A stretch of DNA of 7,877 bases from Bacteroidota bacterium (GTDB lineage Bacteria > Bacteroidota > Ignavibacteria > Ignavibacteriales > Melioribacteraceae): assembly GCA_023381535.1 (NCBI GenBank), contig JAMCSN010000360.1, forward strand, positions 1 to 7,877. The letters run 5' to 3'. Positions within the stretch are counted from its first letter, which is position 1. Every line of letters begins with the position of its first letter. Under the pieces are notes generated by a model that was not told the DNA's origin, did not search any database, and saw nothing but the letters and a program-made list of their open reading frames with translations. The position numbers and the translations under genes are program-made. This document shows, one piece after another, positions 1-5,192 of the stretch.

Positions 1-577
1 TCACATCAAATTTTTCCGTGCCGCGTCCGACTTCTTCGTCGGGTGTAAAACAAACTTTAATTGTGCCGTGTTTTACTTCCGGATGAGTAATGAGGTAATT
101 CATCGCGTCAATAATTTCCGAAATGCCGGCTTTGTCATCGGCGCCAAGTAATGTAGTTCCGTCGGTTGTAATAATGTCTAAACCGATCATCTCTTTCAAT
201 TCCGGATTTCCCGCAGCATCAATAATTCTCGATGGATCTTTCGGCAAAACAATATCTCCGCCTTGATAATTTTTATGAATCACCGGGTTAACATTTGCGC
301 CCGTTACAGCCGGACTTGTATCCACATGTGAAATAAAACCTATTGTTGGTACGTTCTTCTTGCTATTCGATAGTAAGGTCGCCATAACGTAACCGTATTC
401 ATCCATTGCCGCGTCTTTCATTCCGATCTGTTTTAATTCTTCGACTAATGTTTTTGAGAGCTCGATTTGTTTAGGATCGCTTGGAAATGTTGTTGAATCT
501 TCATTCGATTGAGTATCATATTTTACGTATTTTAGGAAGCGGTCAACGCAGGTAAATTTGTAGTTGGAGTCGAACAT
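1..577 (-). CDS. pepT: Peptidase T (tripeptide aminopeptidase), N-terminal part, truncated by the window edge
   Basis: The reverse strand encodes 192 residues from an ATG at 577 and stays open to the window edge; the C-terminal half is outside. The protein resembles M20-family peptidase T, a cytosolic dinuclear zinc enzyme that removes the N-terminal residue of tripeptides. Visible signatures are HVDTSP (H84 a zinc ligand, D86 catalytic by family analogy), GADDKAG (D147, the bridging-metal Asp) and PDEEVGRG (E181 general base, E182 zinc ligand). The usual length is about 410 residues, so just over half is missing. The start is supported by a GAGG Shine-Dalgarno site (583-586) five bases from the ATG. 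It is divergent from the phosphorylase gene, with 178 bp between them. Other M20 peptidases are the alternative, but the HVDTSPA and GADDKAG context favours PepT. Confidence 0.93.
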   Translation of the reverse strand, partial: MFDSNYKFTCVDRFLKYVKYDTQSNEDSTTFPSDPKQIELSKTLVEELKQIGMKDAAMDEYGYVMATLLSNSKKNVPTIGFISHVDTSPAVTGANVNPVIHKNYQGGDIVLPKDPSRIIDAAGNPELKEMIGLDIITTDGTTLLGADDKAGISEIIDAMNYLITHPEVKHGTIKVCFTPDEEVGRGTEKFDV

Positions 578-614
578 TTTTTCCTCGATTCTGTTTTAAT
601 GATAATTAGTGGCT

Positions 615-647
615 TAAAGTTAATAGAAAATCGCAGTGAGTTTCAAT
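615..647 (-). promoter_or_regulatory. Candidate promoter for the peptidase T gene
   Basis: On the minus strand an ATTG element (644-647) is followed after 21 bases by TAACTTTA (615-622). That is one mismatch from the Bacteroidota -7 consensus TAnnTTTG, with a -33-like TTG at a roughly appropriate distance. It would give a leader of about 30 to 35 nt before the ATG at 577. The match is by eye, and AT-rich DNA yields such hits by chance. Confidence 0.3.
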
Positions 648-696
648 GTGTGAGGAAGTCCGTCACTAGGAATTCGTCAATGGTCAATCGGTATTT

Positions 697-712
697 GATG
701 TTATGAAACATC
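697..712. repeat. Short perfect palindrome upstream of the nucleoside phosphorylase gene
   Basis: GATGTT and AACATC form perfect 6-bp inverted arms separated by ATGA. It lies 44 bp upstream of the phosphorylase start codon in the divergent intergenic region, where an operator or a small RNA hairpin would be plausible. No known operator consensus was recognised. Confidence 0.4.
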
Positions 713-748
713 TTGCTCTTAATCTTAATCATAATCTTGTTCTTATGG
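713..748 (+). repeat. Degenerate hexanucleotide tandem repeat, TTAATC type
   Basis: The stretch reads in a strict 6-base period: TTGCTC, TTAATC, TTAATC, ATAATC, TTGTTC, with TTATGG as a decayed sixth unit. It ends inside the ribosome-binding region of the next gene. A short array just before a Shine-Dalgarno site could change promoter or leader spacing by slippage, but the units are already diverged, which limits slippage. Confidence 0.6.
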
Positions 749-755
749 AGTTAAA

Positions 756-2081
756 ATGAATGCTGTTGAGTTGATACGTAAGAAGCGCGATAAGAAATCA
801 TTAACCGAAGACGAAATAAAGTTTCTCATTTCCGGTTTTACAAAGAAAAAAATTCCGGACTATCAGTTTTCATCATTCTTAATGGCGGCATACTTAAATG
901 GTTTGAACAGCCGCGAAACCGCGTTGCTCACAAAAGCGATGCTTTACAGCGGAAGTGTTGTTAATCTTGATTCGATCCGCGGGAAAAAAGTTGATAAACA
1001 TTCTACCGGAGGAGTCGGCGATAAAACTTCGCTTATACTCGCTCCGATTGTTGCAGCTGCCGGCGTTAACGTCCCCATGATCAGCGGACGCGGGCTGGGA
1101 CACACGGGCGGAACATTGGATAAGCTGGAAGCAATTCCAGGATTCAAAACGAATGTTAATCTTACCAAATACAAAAACGTTTTGAAAAGTTGCGGTGCAG
1201 TGCTTGCCGGACAAACAAAAGAAGTGGCGCCGGCGGATAAAATTATCTACGCGCTGCGAGACGTGACTGCAACCGTTGAATCAATTCCGCTCATTACGGC
1301 AAGCATCATGAGCAAAAAATTAGCCGAGGGAATTGACGGACTTGTTCTTGATGTGAAGACCGGTTCCGGTGCGTTTATGAAAAAGTATGATGACTCGCTC
1401 GCGCTTGCCGATTCACTTACCCACACGGCAAAAGCATTCAAGAAAAAAGTTATTACGTTAATTACGGATATGAACCAGCCGCTTGGAAATTATATCGGCA
1501 ACTGGCTTGAAGTGTATGAATCGATAAGAGTTTTGCAAGGAGAGAAACTTGGCAACCTTGTCGAGCTTTCGCTAAATCTCTCCGGTGCAATGATCTTTCT
1601 CGGCGGAAAAGCCGGAACGATTAGGGAAGGAATCGAGATGTCGAAAGAAATTGTTGCAAGCGGAAAAGCTTTTGATAAATTCTTAGAGATCGTTCAACTT
1701 CAAGGCGGTAATGTTGATTTGATCAAGCATCCTGAAAAATACCCGAAATCAAAAATTCACGAGAAGGTTATTGCCGATAAATCGGGCGACCTTCAATCAA
1801 CGGACAATTATCAAATCGGAATGGCTTCGTTAGAACTCGGCGCCGGCAGATTGATTATGACTGATAAGATCGATCCGAAAGCGGGAATAATTTTCTATCC
1901 AAAGATCGGCGAACGAATCAAAAAAGGAAGCGTGATTGCGGAAATTTTCACTGACAAAAAAGAAAAAGTTGATCTCGTAAAAAATAAACTGCTTTCCGCT
2001 ATCAAACTTTCAAAGACTCCAACTGCACCGGTTAAGCTGGTTAAGACATTGATCTCATCTGAAATCTGTTCGCTGAATTAA
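756..2081 (+). CDS. pdp: Pyrimidine-nucleoside phosphorylase / thymidine phosphorylase
   Basis: This 441-residue cytosolic enzyme should catalyse reversible phosphorolysis of thymidine, deoxyuridine or uridine to the base and (deoxy)ribose-1-phosphate in nucleoside salvage. The family signature SGRGLGHTGGTLDKLE lies at residues 110-125. KHSTGGVGDKTS (81-92) is the phosphate and K+ binding loop with catalytic H82. R168, S183 and K187 (in ALRDV and TASIMSKK) match the base-binding residues, and their numbering equals that of characterised bacterial PyNP enzymes. GLVLDVKTGSGAFMK (195-209) is also conserved. Length fits the family (about 430-440). The ATG at 756 follows GGAG (747-750) at five bases. 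It is the first gene of a probable three-gene operon, 25 bp before the DUF1003 gene. Whether it is PyNP (pdp) or thymidine-specific (deoA) cannot be settled from motifs; the numbering match favours PyNP. Confidence 0.95.
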   Translation: MNAVELIRKKRDKKSLTEDEIKFLISGFTKKKIPDYQFSSFLMAAYLNGLNSRETALLTKAMLYSGSVVNLDSIRGKKVDKHSTGGVGDKTSLILAPIVAAAGVNVPMISGRGLGHTGGTLDKLEAIPGFKTNVNLTKYKNVLKSCGAVLAGQTKEVAPADKIIYALRDVTATVESIPLITASIMSKKLAEGIDGLVLDVKTGSGAFMKKYDDSLALADSLTHTAKAFKKKVITLITDMNQPLGNYIGNWLEVYESIRVLQGEKLGNLVELSLNLSGAMIFLGGKAGTIREGIEMSKEIVASGKAFDKFLEIVQLQGGNVDLIKHPEKYPKSKIHEKVIADKSGDLQSTDNYQIGMASLELGAGRLIMTDKIDPKAGIIFYPKIGERIKKGSVIAEIFTDKKEKVDLVKNKLLSAIKLSKTPTAPVKLVKTLISSEICSLN

Positions 2082-2106
2082 TTTGCCAATTAAAGAGAGC
2101 GTTGAG

Positions 2107-2574
2107 ATGAACATTTTTAATTTTCCAAAACCATATAAGCACGAACACGAAGAAATCAAAAACGTAAACCAAATTTTAGATGAAAGACGCACAGCTGGAC
2201 AGCGCGCTGCAGACAGCATTGCCGCTGTGATGGGCTCGTGGAAGTTTCTAATAATTCAATCAATGATTCTTGTACTCTGGATTGCTATGAACATTGCGGC
2301 ATATGTAAATCATTGGGACCCGTACCCGTTTATCTTGCTCAATTTATTTCTATCTCTGCAAGCCGCCTACACCGCGCCGGTAATAATGATGAGCCAAAAC
2401 CGGCAAGCCGAGCGGGATAGACTGGAAGCGCACAACGATTTCAACGTTAACGTAAAAGCCGAAGAGGAGGTAAGACTAATCATCGAGCATCTCGAATCGC
2501 AAAATAAAGCGCTTCAGGAAATCGATAAACAATTGAATGAAATTCGATCCATGATTGTTAACATTAAAAACTAA
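2107..2574 (+). CDS. DUF1003 family two-helix membrane protein
   Basis: The product is a 155-residue inner-membrane protein of unknown function matching the DUF1003 pattern. A basic amphipathic segment with RRTAGQRAAD (residues 27-36) and GSWKF is followed by two hydrophobic helices (about 46-67 and 74-95) joined by the short loop NHWDPYP. Then comes the conserved APVIMMSQNRQAERDR (90-105), and a charged C-terminal helix (about 117-152) likely to form a coiled coil. By the positive-inside rule both ends lie in the cytoplasm. I chose the ATG at 2107 over an upstream in-frame TTG at 2083 because a purine-rich AAAGAGAG site (2092-2099) sits seven bases before it, whereas the TTG lies two bases after the preceding stop codon with no ribosome site. 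It is probably cotranscribed with the phosphorylase upstream and the DUF971 gene 24 bp downstream. Confidence 0.88.
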   Translation: MNIFNFPKPYKHEHEEIKNVNQILDERRTAGQRAADSIAAVMGSWKFLIIQSMILVLWIAMNIAAYVNHWDPYPFILLNLFLSLQAAYTAPVIMMSQNRQAERDRLEAHNDFNVNVKAEEEVRLIIEHLESQNKALQEIDKQLNEIRSMIVNIKN

Positions 2575-2598
2575 AACACTTTTGAAAGAATTCTAATT

Positions 2599-2952
2599 AT
2601 GGCAACACCGACTAAGATAAAACTTTACAAGCAAGAGCATATCGAAATCACATGGGATAACGGCAAGGTGATTAATTATCCGCTTAGGTTTCTCCGGGAC
2701 GAATCGCCCGATGCCGGCAATAAAGGCGAAACAATTCTTTGGAAACATTATGAACCGGCAAAAAAAACGCCGTTAAGACCGGAAGCGTATCAAGTTTCCA
2801 CAATTGAAATGGTCGGCAACTATGCAATTCAAATCAAATGGAAAGACGGTTACAATTTTGGACTTTATTCTTGGGAACTGCTCGAACAATACGGCGAGTA
2901 TCTTCAGGTTAGAAACAATCTTCATCAAGATTTCGATCACCATCACAATTAA
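2599..2952 (+). CDS. DUF971 (gamma-butyrobetaine hydroxylase N-terminal-like) protein lacking the usual metal ligands
   Basis: This is a 117-residue protein with the single-domain DUF971 fold. ITWDNGKVINYPLRFLRD (17-34) corresponds to the family's W-D-G-...-Y-P-...-LR opening, and IQIKWKDGYNFGLYSWELL (78-96) to its conserved WxDGHxxGxYSWxxL end. In this family a CPCAxC-type cysteine cluster plus a histidine binds zinc. Here the corresponding loop reads ESPDAGN (35-41), the DGH histidine is Y85, and the whole protein contains no cysteine. It ends with a His-rich tail, HQDFDHHHN (109-117). Its cellular role is unknown; related domains occur in Fe-S scaffold proteins and in hydroxylases. It is the last gene of the operon and is followed by a terminator. 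GAAAGA (2584-2589) is a weak ribosome-binding site. Confidence 0.82.
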   Translation: MATPTKIKLYKQEHIEITWDNGKVINYPLRFLRDESPDAGNKGETILWKHYEPAKKTPLRPEAYQVSTIEMVGNYAIQIKWKDGYNFGLYSWELLEQYGEYLQVRNNLHQDFDHHHN

Positions 2953-2971
2953 CGAATACCGTTTAAAACAA

Positions 2972-2997
2972 AAAACCCCTCTTGCATGAAGGGTTTT
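2972..2997. terminator. Bidirectional Rho-independent terminator between convergent operons
   Basis: AAAACCC (2972-2978) pairs perfectly with GGGTTTT (2991-2997). A C/A mismatch then allows an inner TC/GA extension around a loop of about six bases. An A-tract on the left and a T-tract on the right give a U-run in either direction; the minus-strand run is longer (TTTTTTGTTTT). It sits 19 bp after the DUF971 stop and 23 bp beyond the end of the minus-strand TlpA gene, so it can terminate both operons. Confidence 0.85.
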
Positions 2998-3020
2998 CCG
3001 TTCGAAATATATTTTTCGTT

Positions 3021-3620
3021 TTAACTTCCCAATAATTTTCTAACATGATTCTCGTAAGTCAACGCCGGCATTAAACCTTGATAGCTGGCAACAATCTTCC
3101 CTTGTTTATCAATAATGAAAGTAGTTGGAATCGCTTCAATGCCGCCGTACAGTTCCGTTACGTTTTGGTTTCCGTAAACGACCGGGTAATTAATTCCTTT
3201 ATCTTTCATGAACCCTACAACTTGATTCTTTGTGTCGGTATCAACAGAAACGCCGACTATTTCCAAACCCTTGCTGCCGTATTTTTTCTTCAGCTCGATT
3301 AAATCGGGAATACCTTTGCGGCACGGCGGACACCATGTTGCCCAAAAATCAATAATTACTACTTTGCCTTTTAAACTTGAGAGCTTCAAAATTTTTCCGT
3401 CGGTTGTAGGAAGACTAAAATCCGGCGCTTGTGCAGAAGTTCTTTGTGCAGCCGGAACATAATTCGGAGGATAAGGACCCTGCTCTGGCTCGTTGCCCAT
3501 GTTATTTATAACGAAAAGCAATACTATCACGCCGATGAAGAATCCGGTGTAGATCCAGCTTCTCTGTTTTTTCGACAATCCGCCAGCTTTAATTTTATTA
3601 TTAGATTTTTTCTGTGCCAT
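3021..3620 (-). CDS. Membrane-anchored TlpA/ResA-like thiol-disulfide oxidoreductase
   Basis: The 199-residue protein has a basic N-terminus (KKSNNKIK, KKQR), one hydrophobic helix (about 22-39), a Pro-rich linker (about 43-65) and then a thioredoxin-like AhpC/TSA-Redoxin domain. The domain begins APDFSLPTTDG and carries the active site WCPPC (C97, C100), with IPTTF supplying the cis-proline at P165. Topology should be N-in with the redox domain in the periplasm. Such proteins reduce disulfides in exported proteins or apocytochromes c, as ResA, CcmG and TlpA do; the specific client is not visible here. The ATG is supported by AGAGGA (3625-3630). It is the last gene of the minus-strand redox cassette, 56 bp after the DUF1858 gene, and ends at the shared terminator. 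Confidence 0.92.
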   Translation of the reverse strand: MAQKKSNNKIKAGGLSKKQRSWIYTGFFIGVIVLLFVINNMGNEPEQGPYPPNYVPAAQRTSAQAPDFSLPTTDGKILKLSSLKGKVVIIDFWATWCPPCRKGIPDLIELKKKYGSKGLEIVGVSVDTDTKNQVVGFMKDKGINYPVVYGNQNVTELYGGIEAIPTTFIIDKQGKIVASYQGLMPALTYENHVRKLLGS

Positions 3621-3676
3621 TGTTTCCTCTGATTTAATACTTTGCCAAAATAGTAATTTAAAACGACTGAGAAAAA

Positions 3677-3895
3677 TTATTTCGAATCGCTTTCAGCGAG
3701 TTTATTTAAGTCAACTACAAATTTTTCAATTTGAAGTTCATCAAAACCTTTTTCTTTTGCCGCGGATTCCAACGTTCCCCAAATCGGTTCGCCACACCGC
3801 AAACATCTGATTCCGTTGTCCATCAAATAAGTTACCGATTCGGGAATTTGCTTCACCAAATCTTCTATTTCAATTTCCTTCGTTACCCGGTTCAT
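3677..3895 (-). CDS. DUF1858 mini-protein with CxxC (hybrid-cluster-protein-associated disulfide domain type)
   Basis: This 72-residue soluble protein matches DUF1858. ITKE-like VTKEIEIEDLVKQIPE is followed by an MDNGIRCLRCGEPIWGTLESAA core with C31 and C34, then a helical tail. The family is described as a redox-disulfide domain often linked to hybrid-cluster proteins or fused to other redox modules; no biochemical function is firmly established. Its start lies inside the preceding DUF6132 gene (26-nt overlap, different frame), within an A/G-rich stretch that can act as ribosome-binding site. Translation is therefore probably coupled. No later in-frame ATG would preserve the domain, which supports the overlapping start. 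Confidence 0.87.
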   Translation of the reverse strand: MNRVTKEIEIEDLVKQIPESVTYLMDNGIRCLRCGEPIWGTLESAAKEKGFDELQIEKFVVDLNKLAESDSK

Positions 3896-4106
3896 CTTTT
3901 TTTATTTCTTTCTTTTTCCTAGAAGGCAAACCCCAAATCAAACCTATTACCGCTCCGTAAACAGTTGATATGTATGGGTTGCCGGATATTGGGCACGATC
4001 CGGTTCTGCAGCCGACAAAATAATAATATGCATAACCGAGAACAGCGCCGATAATTATCGGAAGAATTTTTTTCAATGCTTCTATTCTGTTTATCGGACA
4101 GTTCAT
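3870..4106 (-). CDS. DUF6132 family small membrane protein with a Cys pair between two helices
   Basis: The product is a 78-residue integral membrane protein resembling DUF6132. TM1 is about 12-32 and contains GYAYYYFVG. The conserved loop GCRTGSCPISGNPYIS (32-47) holds C33 and C38. TM2 is about 48-61 (TVYGAVIGLIWGLP), followed by a strongly basic tail (RKKKEIKK). Positive charges at both ends predict N-in/C-in, placing C33 and C38 on the periplasmic face. A further C3 lies at the N-terminus. The family's function is unknown. Its ATG overlaps the stop codon of the upstream oxidoreductase gene as ATGA, and its end overlaps the DUF1858 gene by 26 nt. This tight linkage to thiol enzymes suggests a role in moving thiol-bound groups or reducing equivalents across the membrane; that role is inference only. 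Confidence 0.85.
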   Translation of the reverse strand: MNCPINRIEALKKILPIIIGAVLGYAYYYFVGCRTGSCPISGNPYISTVYGAVIGLIWGLPSRKKKEIKKDEPGNEGN

Positions 4107-4759
4107 TGAACAACCTGCGCTAACGCTTCTTTTACTTTATCGAAGACCATTTGTTCCGGCGCTGCTCCTTCAATAAAAGTATTCTCGTTGATCACCGTTC
4201 TTGGAACGCCGCGCACGTTATATTTATTTGAAAGATGCGGAAACTCGGTTGCTTCAATCATATCGCTTTTTACCCGATCATTTAAGTACGCAAACTTATG
4301 AGCTGTGATAACTGCCTGCGGACAGTAAGGACACGTAGGCGTTACAAAAACTTGCATGTGAACATCGGAATCCAAATTCTTAATTTTATTTTCCGTTTGC
4401 GGATCGAACCCTGTTATTCCGGTTCCAAGCAATTTGATATCTTCAAGCAGCGATGCAAACTCGTAACCGCTCGGGATGCCGTAGAATTTTATGCCGTAAT
4501 CTTTTCCGTTCTCATCAACAACAACAGTTGCCGGAATTTTATCTACGCCAAACTTTTCTGCATCCGCTTTATCATTAATAAAGTTTTTCACTTCTAGAGA
4601 AATTTTATCCGAAACTTCTGAAAGCTCGGTCAATATTTGTTTTGTCTCGCGGCAGTACTGGCATTCAAGTTCTTGTGTGAACATGATCAATTTAACATTC
4701 TTGGTTAAAACCGAAAGCTGTTTGGACAGTTCGGCTTTAATCTGATCATCAAGGTACAT
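4103..4759 (-). CDS. Glutaredoxin-like protein disulfide oxidoreductase with two thioredoxin folds
   Basis: The 218-residue protein has two tandem thioredoxin folds and no signal peptide, so it is cytosolic. The first fold (about 1-110) carries CQYC (C33, C36) and a cis-Pro motif KIPATV (P76). The second (about 130-218) carries CPYC (C143, C146) with GVPRTV (P186). Length and arrangement match the PDO family known from thermophiles and anaerobes, where the two sites act in disulfide reduction, oxidation or isomerisation, often with a thioredoxin-reductase-like partner. No reductase lies in this window. GGAG (4765-4768) sits five bases before the ATG, giving the same GGAGTTAAAATG string found at the phosphorylase start. 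It is the first gene of the cassette and overlaps the DUF6132 gene by four bases. Confidence 0.92.
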   Translation of the reverse strand: MYLDDQIKAELSKQLSVLTKNVKLIMFTQELECQYCRETKQILTELSEVSDKISLEVKNFINDKADAEKFGVDKIPATVVVDENGKDYGIKFYGIPSGYEFASLLEDIKLLGTGITGFDPQTENKIKNLDSDVHMQVFVTPTCPYCPQAVITAHKFAYLNDRVKSDMIEATEFPHLSNKYNVRGVPRTVINENTFIEGAAPEQMVFDKVKEALAQVVQ

Positions 4760-4814
4760 TTTAACTCCAATCTAATTTTACTGCCAATAAGATGAATTTA
4801 ATTTGGAAAGGATT

Positions 4815-4845
4815 CAATCTATTAGCTGTCATAATGCCCTACAAA
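4815..4845 (-). promoter_or_regulatory. Candidate promoter of the minus-strand redox cassette
   Basis: On the minus strand TTTG (4842-4845) is followed after exactly 20 bases by TAGATTG (4815-4821). This resembles the Bacteroidota -33 TTTG / -7 TAnnTTTG arrangement with correct spacing but an imperfect -7 box. Transcription would start near 4808, leaving a leader of about 50 nt. Judged by eye only. Confidence 0.33.
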
Positions 4846-4853
4846 TTTCCCAC

Positions 4854-4883
4854 TTGACCTGCAAACTTTTTAGCGTTACTTTG
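4854..4883 (+). promoter_or_regulatory. Candidate promoter for a long leader of the T9SS protein gene
   Basis: TTGACC (4854-4859) is followed after 17 bases by TACTTT (4877-4882). Read the Bacteroidota way, it is TTG, 19 bases, then TTACTTTG (4876-4883), one mismatch from TAnnTTTG. Either reading predicts a start near 4890, just before the first GGCTAAC motif and about 300 nt upstream of the T9SS protein's ATG. The match is suggestive only. Confidence 0.35.
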
Positions 4884-4928
4884 ATTTCAGAAATAGGGGC
4901 TAACTTATTTGTTGATGATTCTTCTTTA

Positions 4929-4997
4929 ATGGGGTTAGCTGATTAATAATTAAAGCGGGGAAGTTTTTAATGAGCATTTTTCTACAAGCTAATCCAT
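4929..4997 (+). other. Predicted nested stem-loop in the T9SS gene leader
   Basis: The arm ATGGGGTTAGCT (4929-4940) pairs with AGCTAATCCAT (4987-4997). This gives an 11-bp stem with one bulged G and one G-U pair. Inside the loop ATTAAA (4949-4954) pairs with TTTAAT (4966-4971), making a nested hairpin that exposes GCGGGGAAG. The same GTTAGCT arm can instead pair with GGCTAAC at 4898-4904, so two alternative folds exist. There is no U-run after the stem, so it is not a standard terminator. Confidence 0.45.
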
Positions 4998-5192
4998 CTT
5001 TCCAATTTTTGTATATGGAGTTAAGCTATCATGAGCTACGCAGGCTGAGAACGTGTTGCCATCACGTAATTATTAAGCAGATAGATTTCTTAAATTCACT
5101 TAGTCACAGGAGGCTAACATGAGATAGTTAAAAATGTTTGGCTAATTAAGAATACAAAGTAAATTATTTAATAATTTCATAAGGGGTATGAA

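Larger units (their letters stand above)
4846..5192 (+). other. Non-coding leader/intergenic region with GCTAAC-GTTAGC motifs, no gene recognised
   Basis: No convincing protein gene lies between the divergent redox cassette and the T9SS protein gene. The region carries a candidate promoter near its left end and repeated short complementary motifs: GGCTAAC at 4898-4904, GTTAGCT at 4934-4940, AGCTAAT at 4987-4993, GGCTAAC at 5112-5118 and GCTAAT at 5141-5146. A small hairpin ACGTG/CACGT occurs at 5051-5067. Two ribosome-site-plus-ATG combinations open tiny reading frames: MSYAG at 5031-5048, and a two-codon ATG-AGA-stop at 5119-5127 behind a full AGGAGG. It may be a structured 5' leader of about 300 nt for the downstream gene; no known riboswitch class was recognised. 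Confidence 0.45.

Noticed and set aside
894..1214. Open frames on the minus strand inside the phosphorylase gene (also 944-1174 and 1247-1441)
   Set aside because: They lie wholly within a well-supported enzyme gene on the other strand, have no family resemblance and no ribosome-binding sites.
2083..2106. Upstream TTG start for the DUF1003 gene (eight extra residues)
   Set aside because: The TTG is only two bases from the previous stop codon and has no Shine-Dalgarno site, while the ATG at 2107 has one at good spacing and matches the family start better.
2804..2989. Plus-strand 61-residue frame overlapping the end of the DUF971 gene
   Set aside because: It is out of frame with a recognised domain and runs into the terminator hairpin, so it is a shadow frame.
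4890..5000. preQ1, SAM-II, cyclic-di-GMP or fluoride riboswitch in the leader
   Set aside because: Short resemblances (GCTAA, GGGG) are present, but none of the diagnostic core motifs of these classes could be aligned.
5040..5075. TPP riboswitch, suggested by GGCTGAGAA near 5043-5051
   Set aside because: The required downstream ACCTGA core and closing stems are absent, and the neighbouring gene is not in thiamin metabolism.
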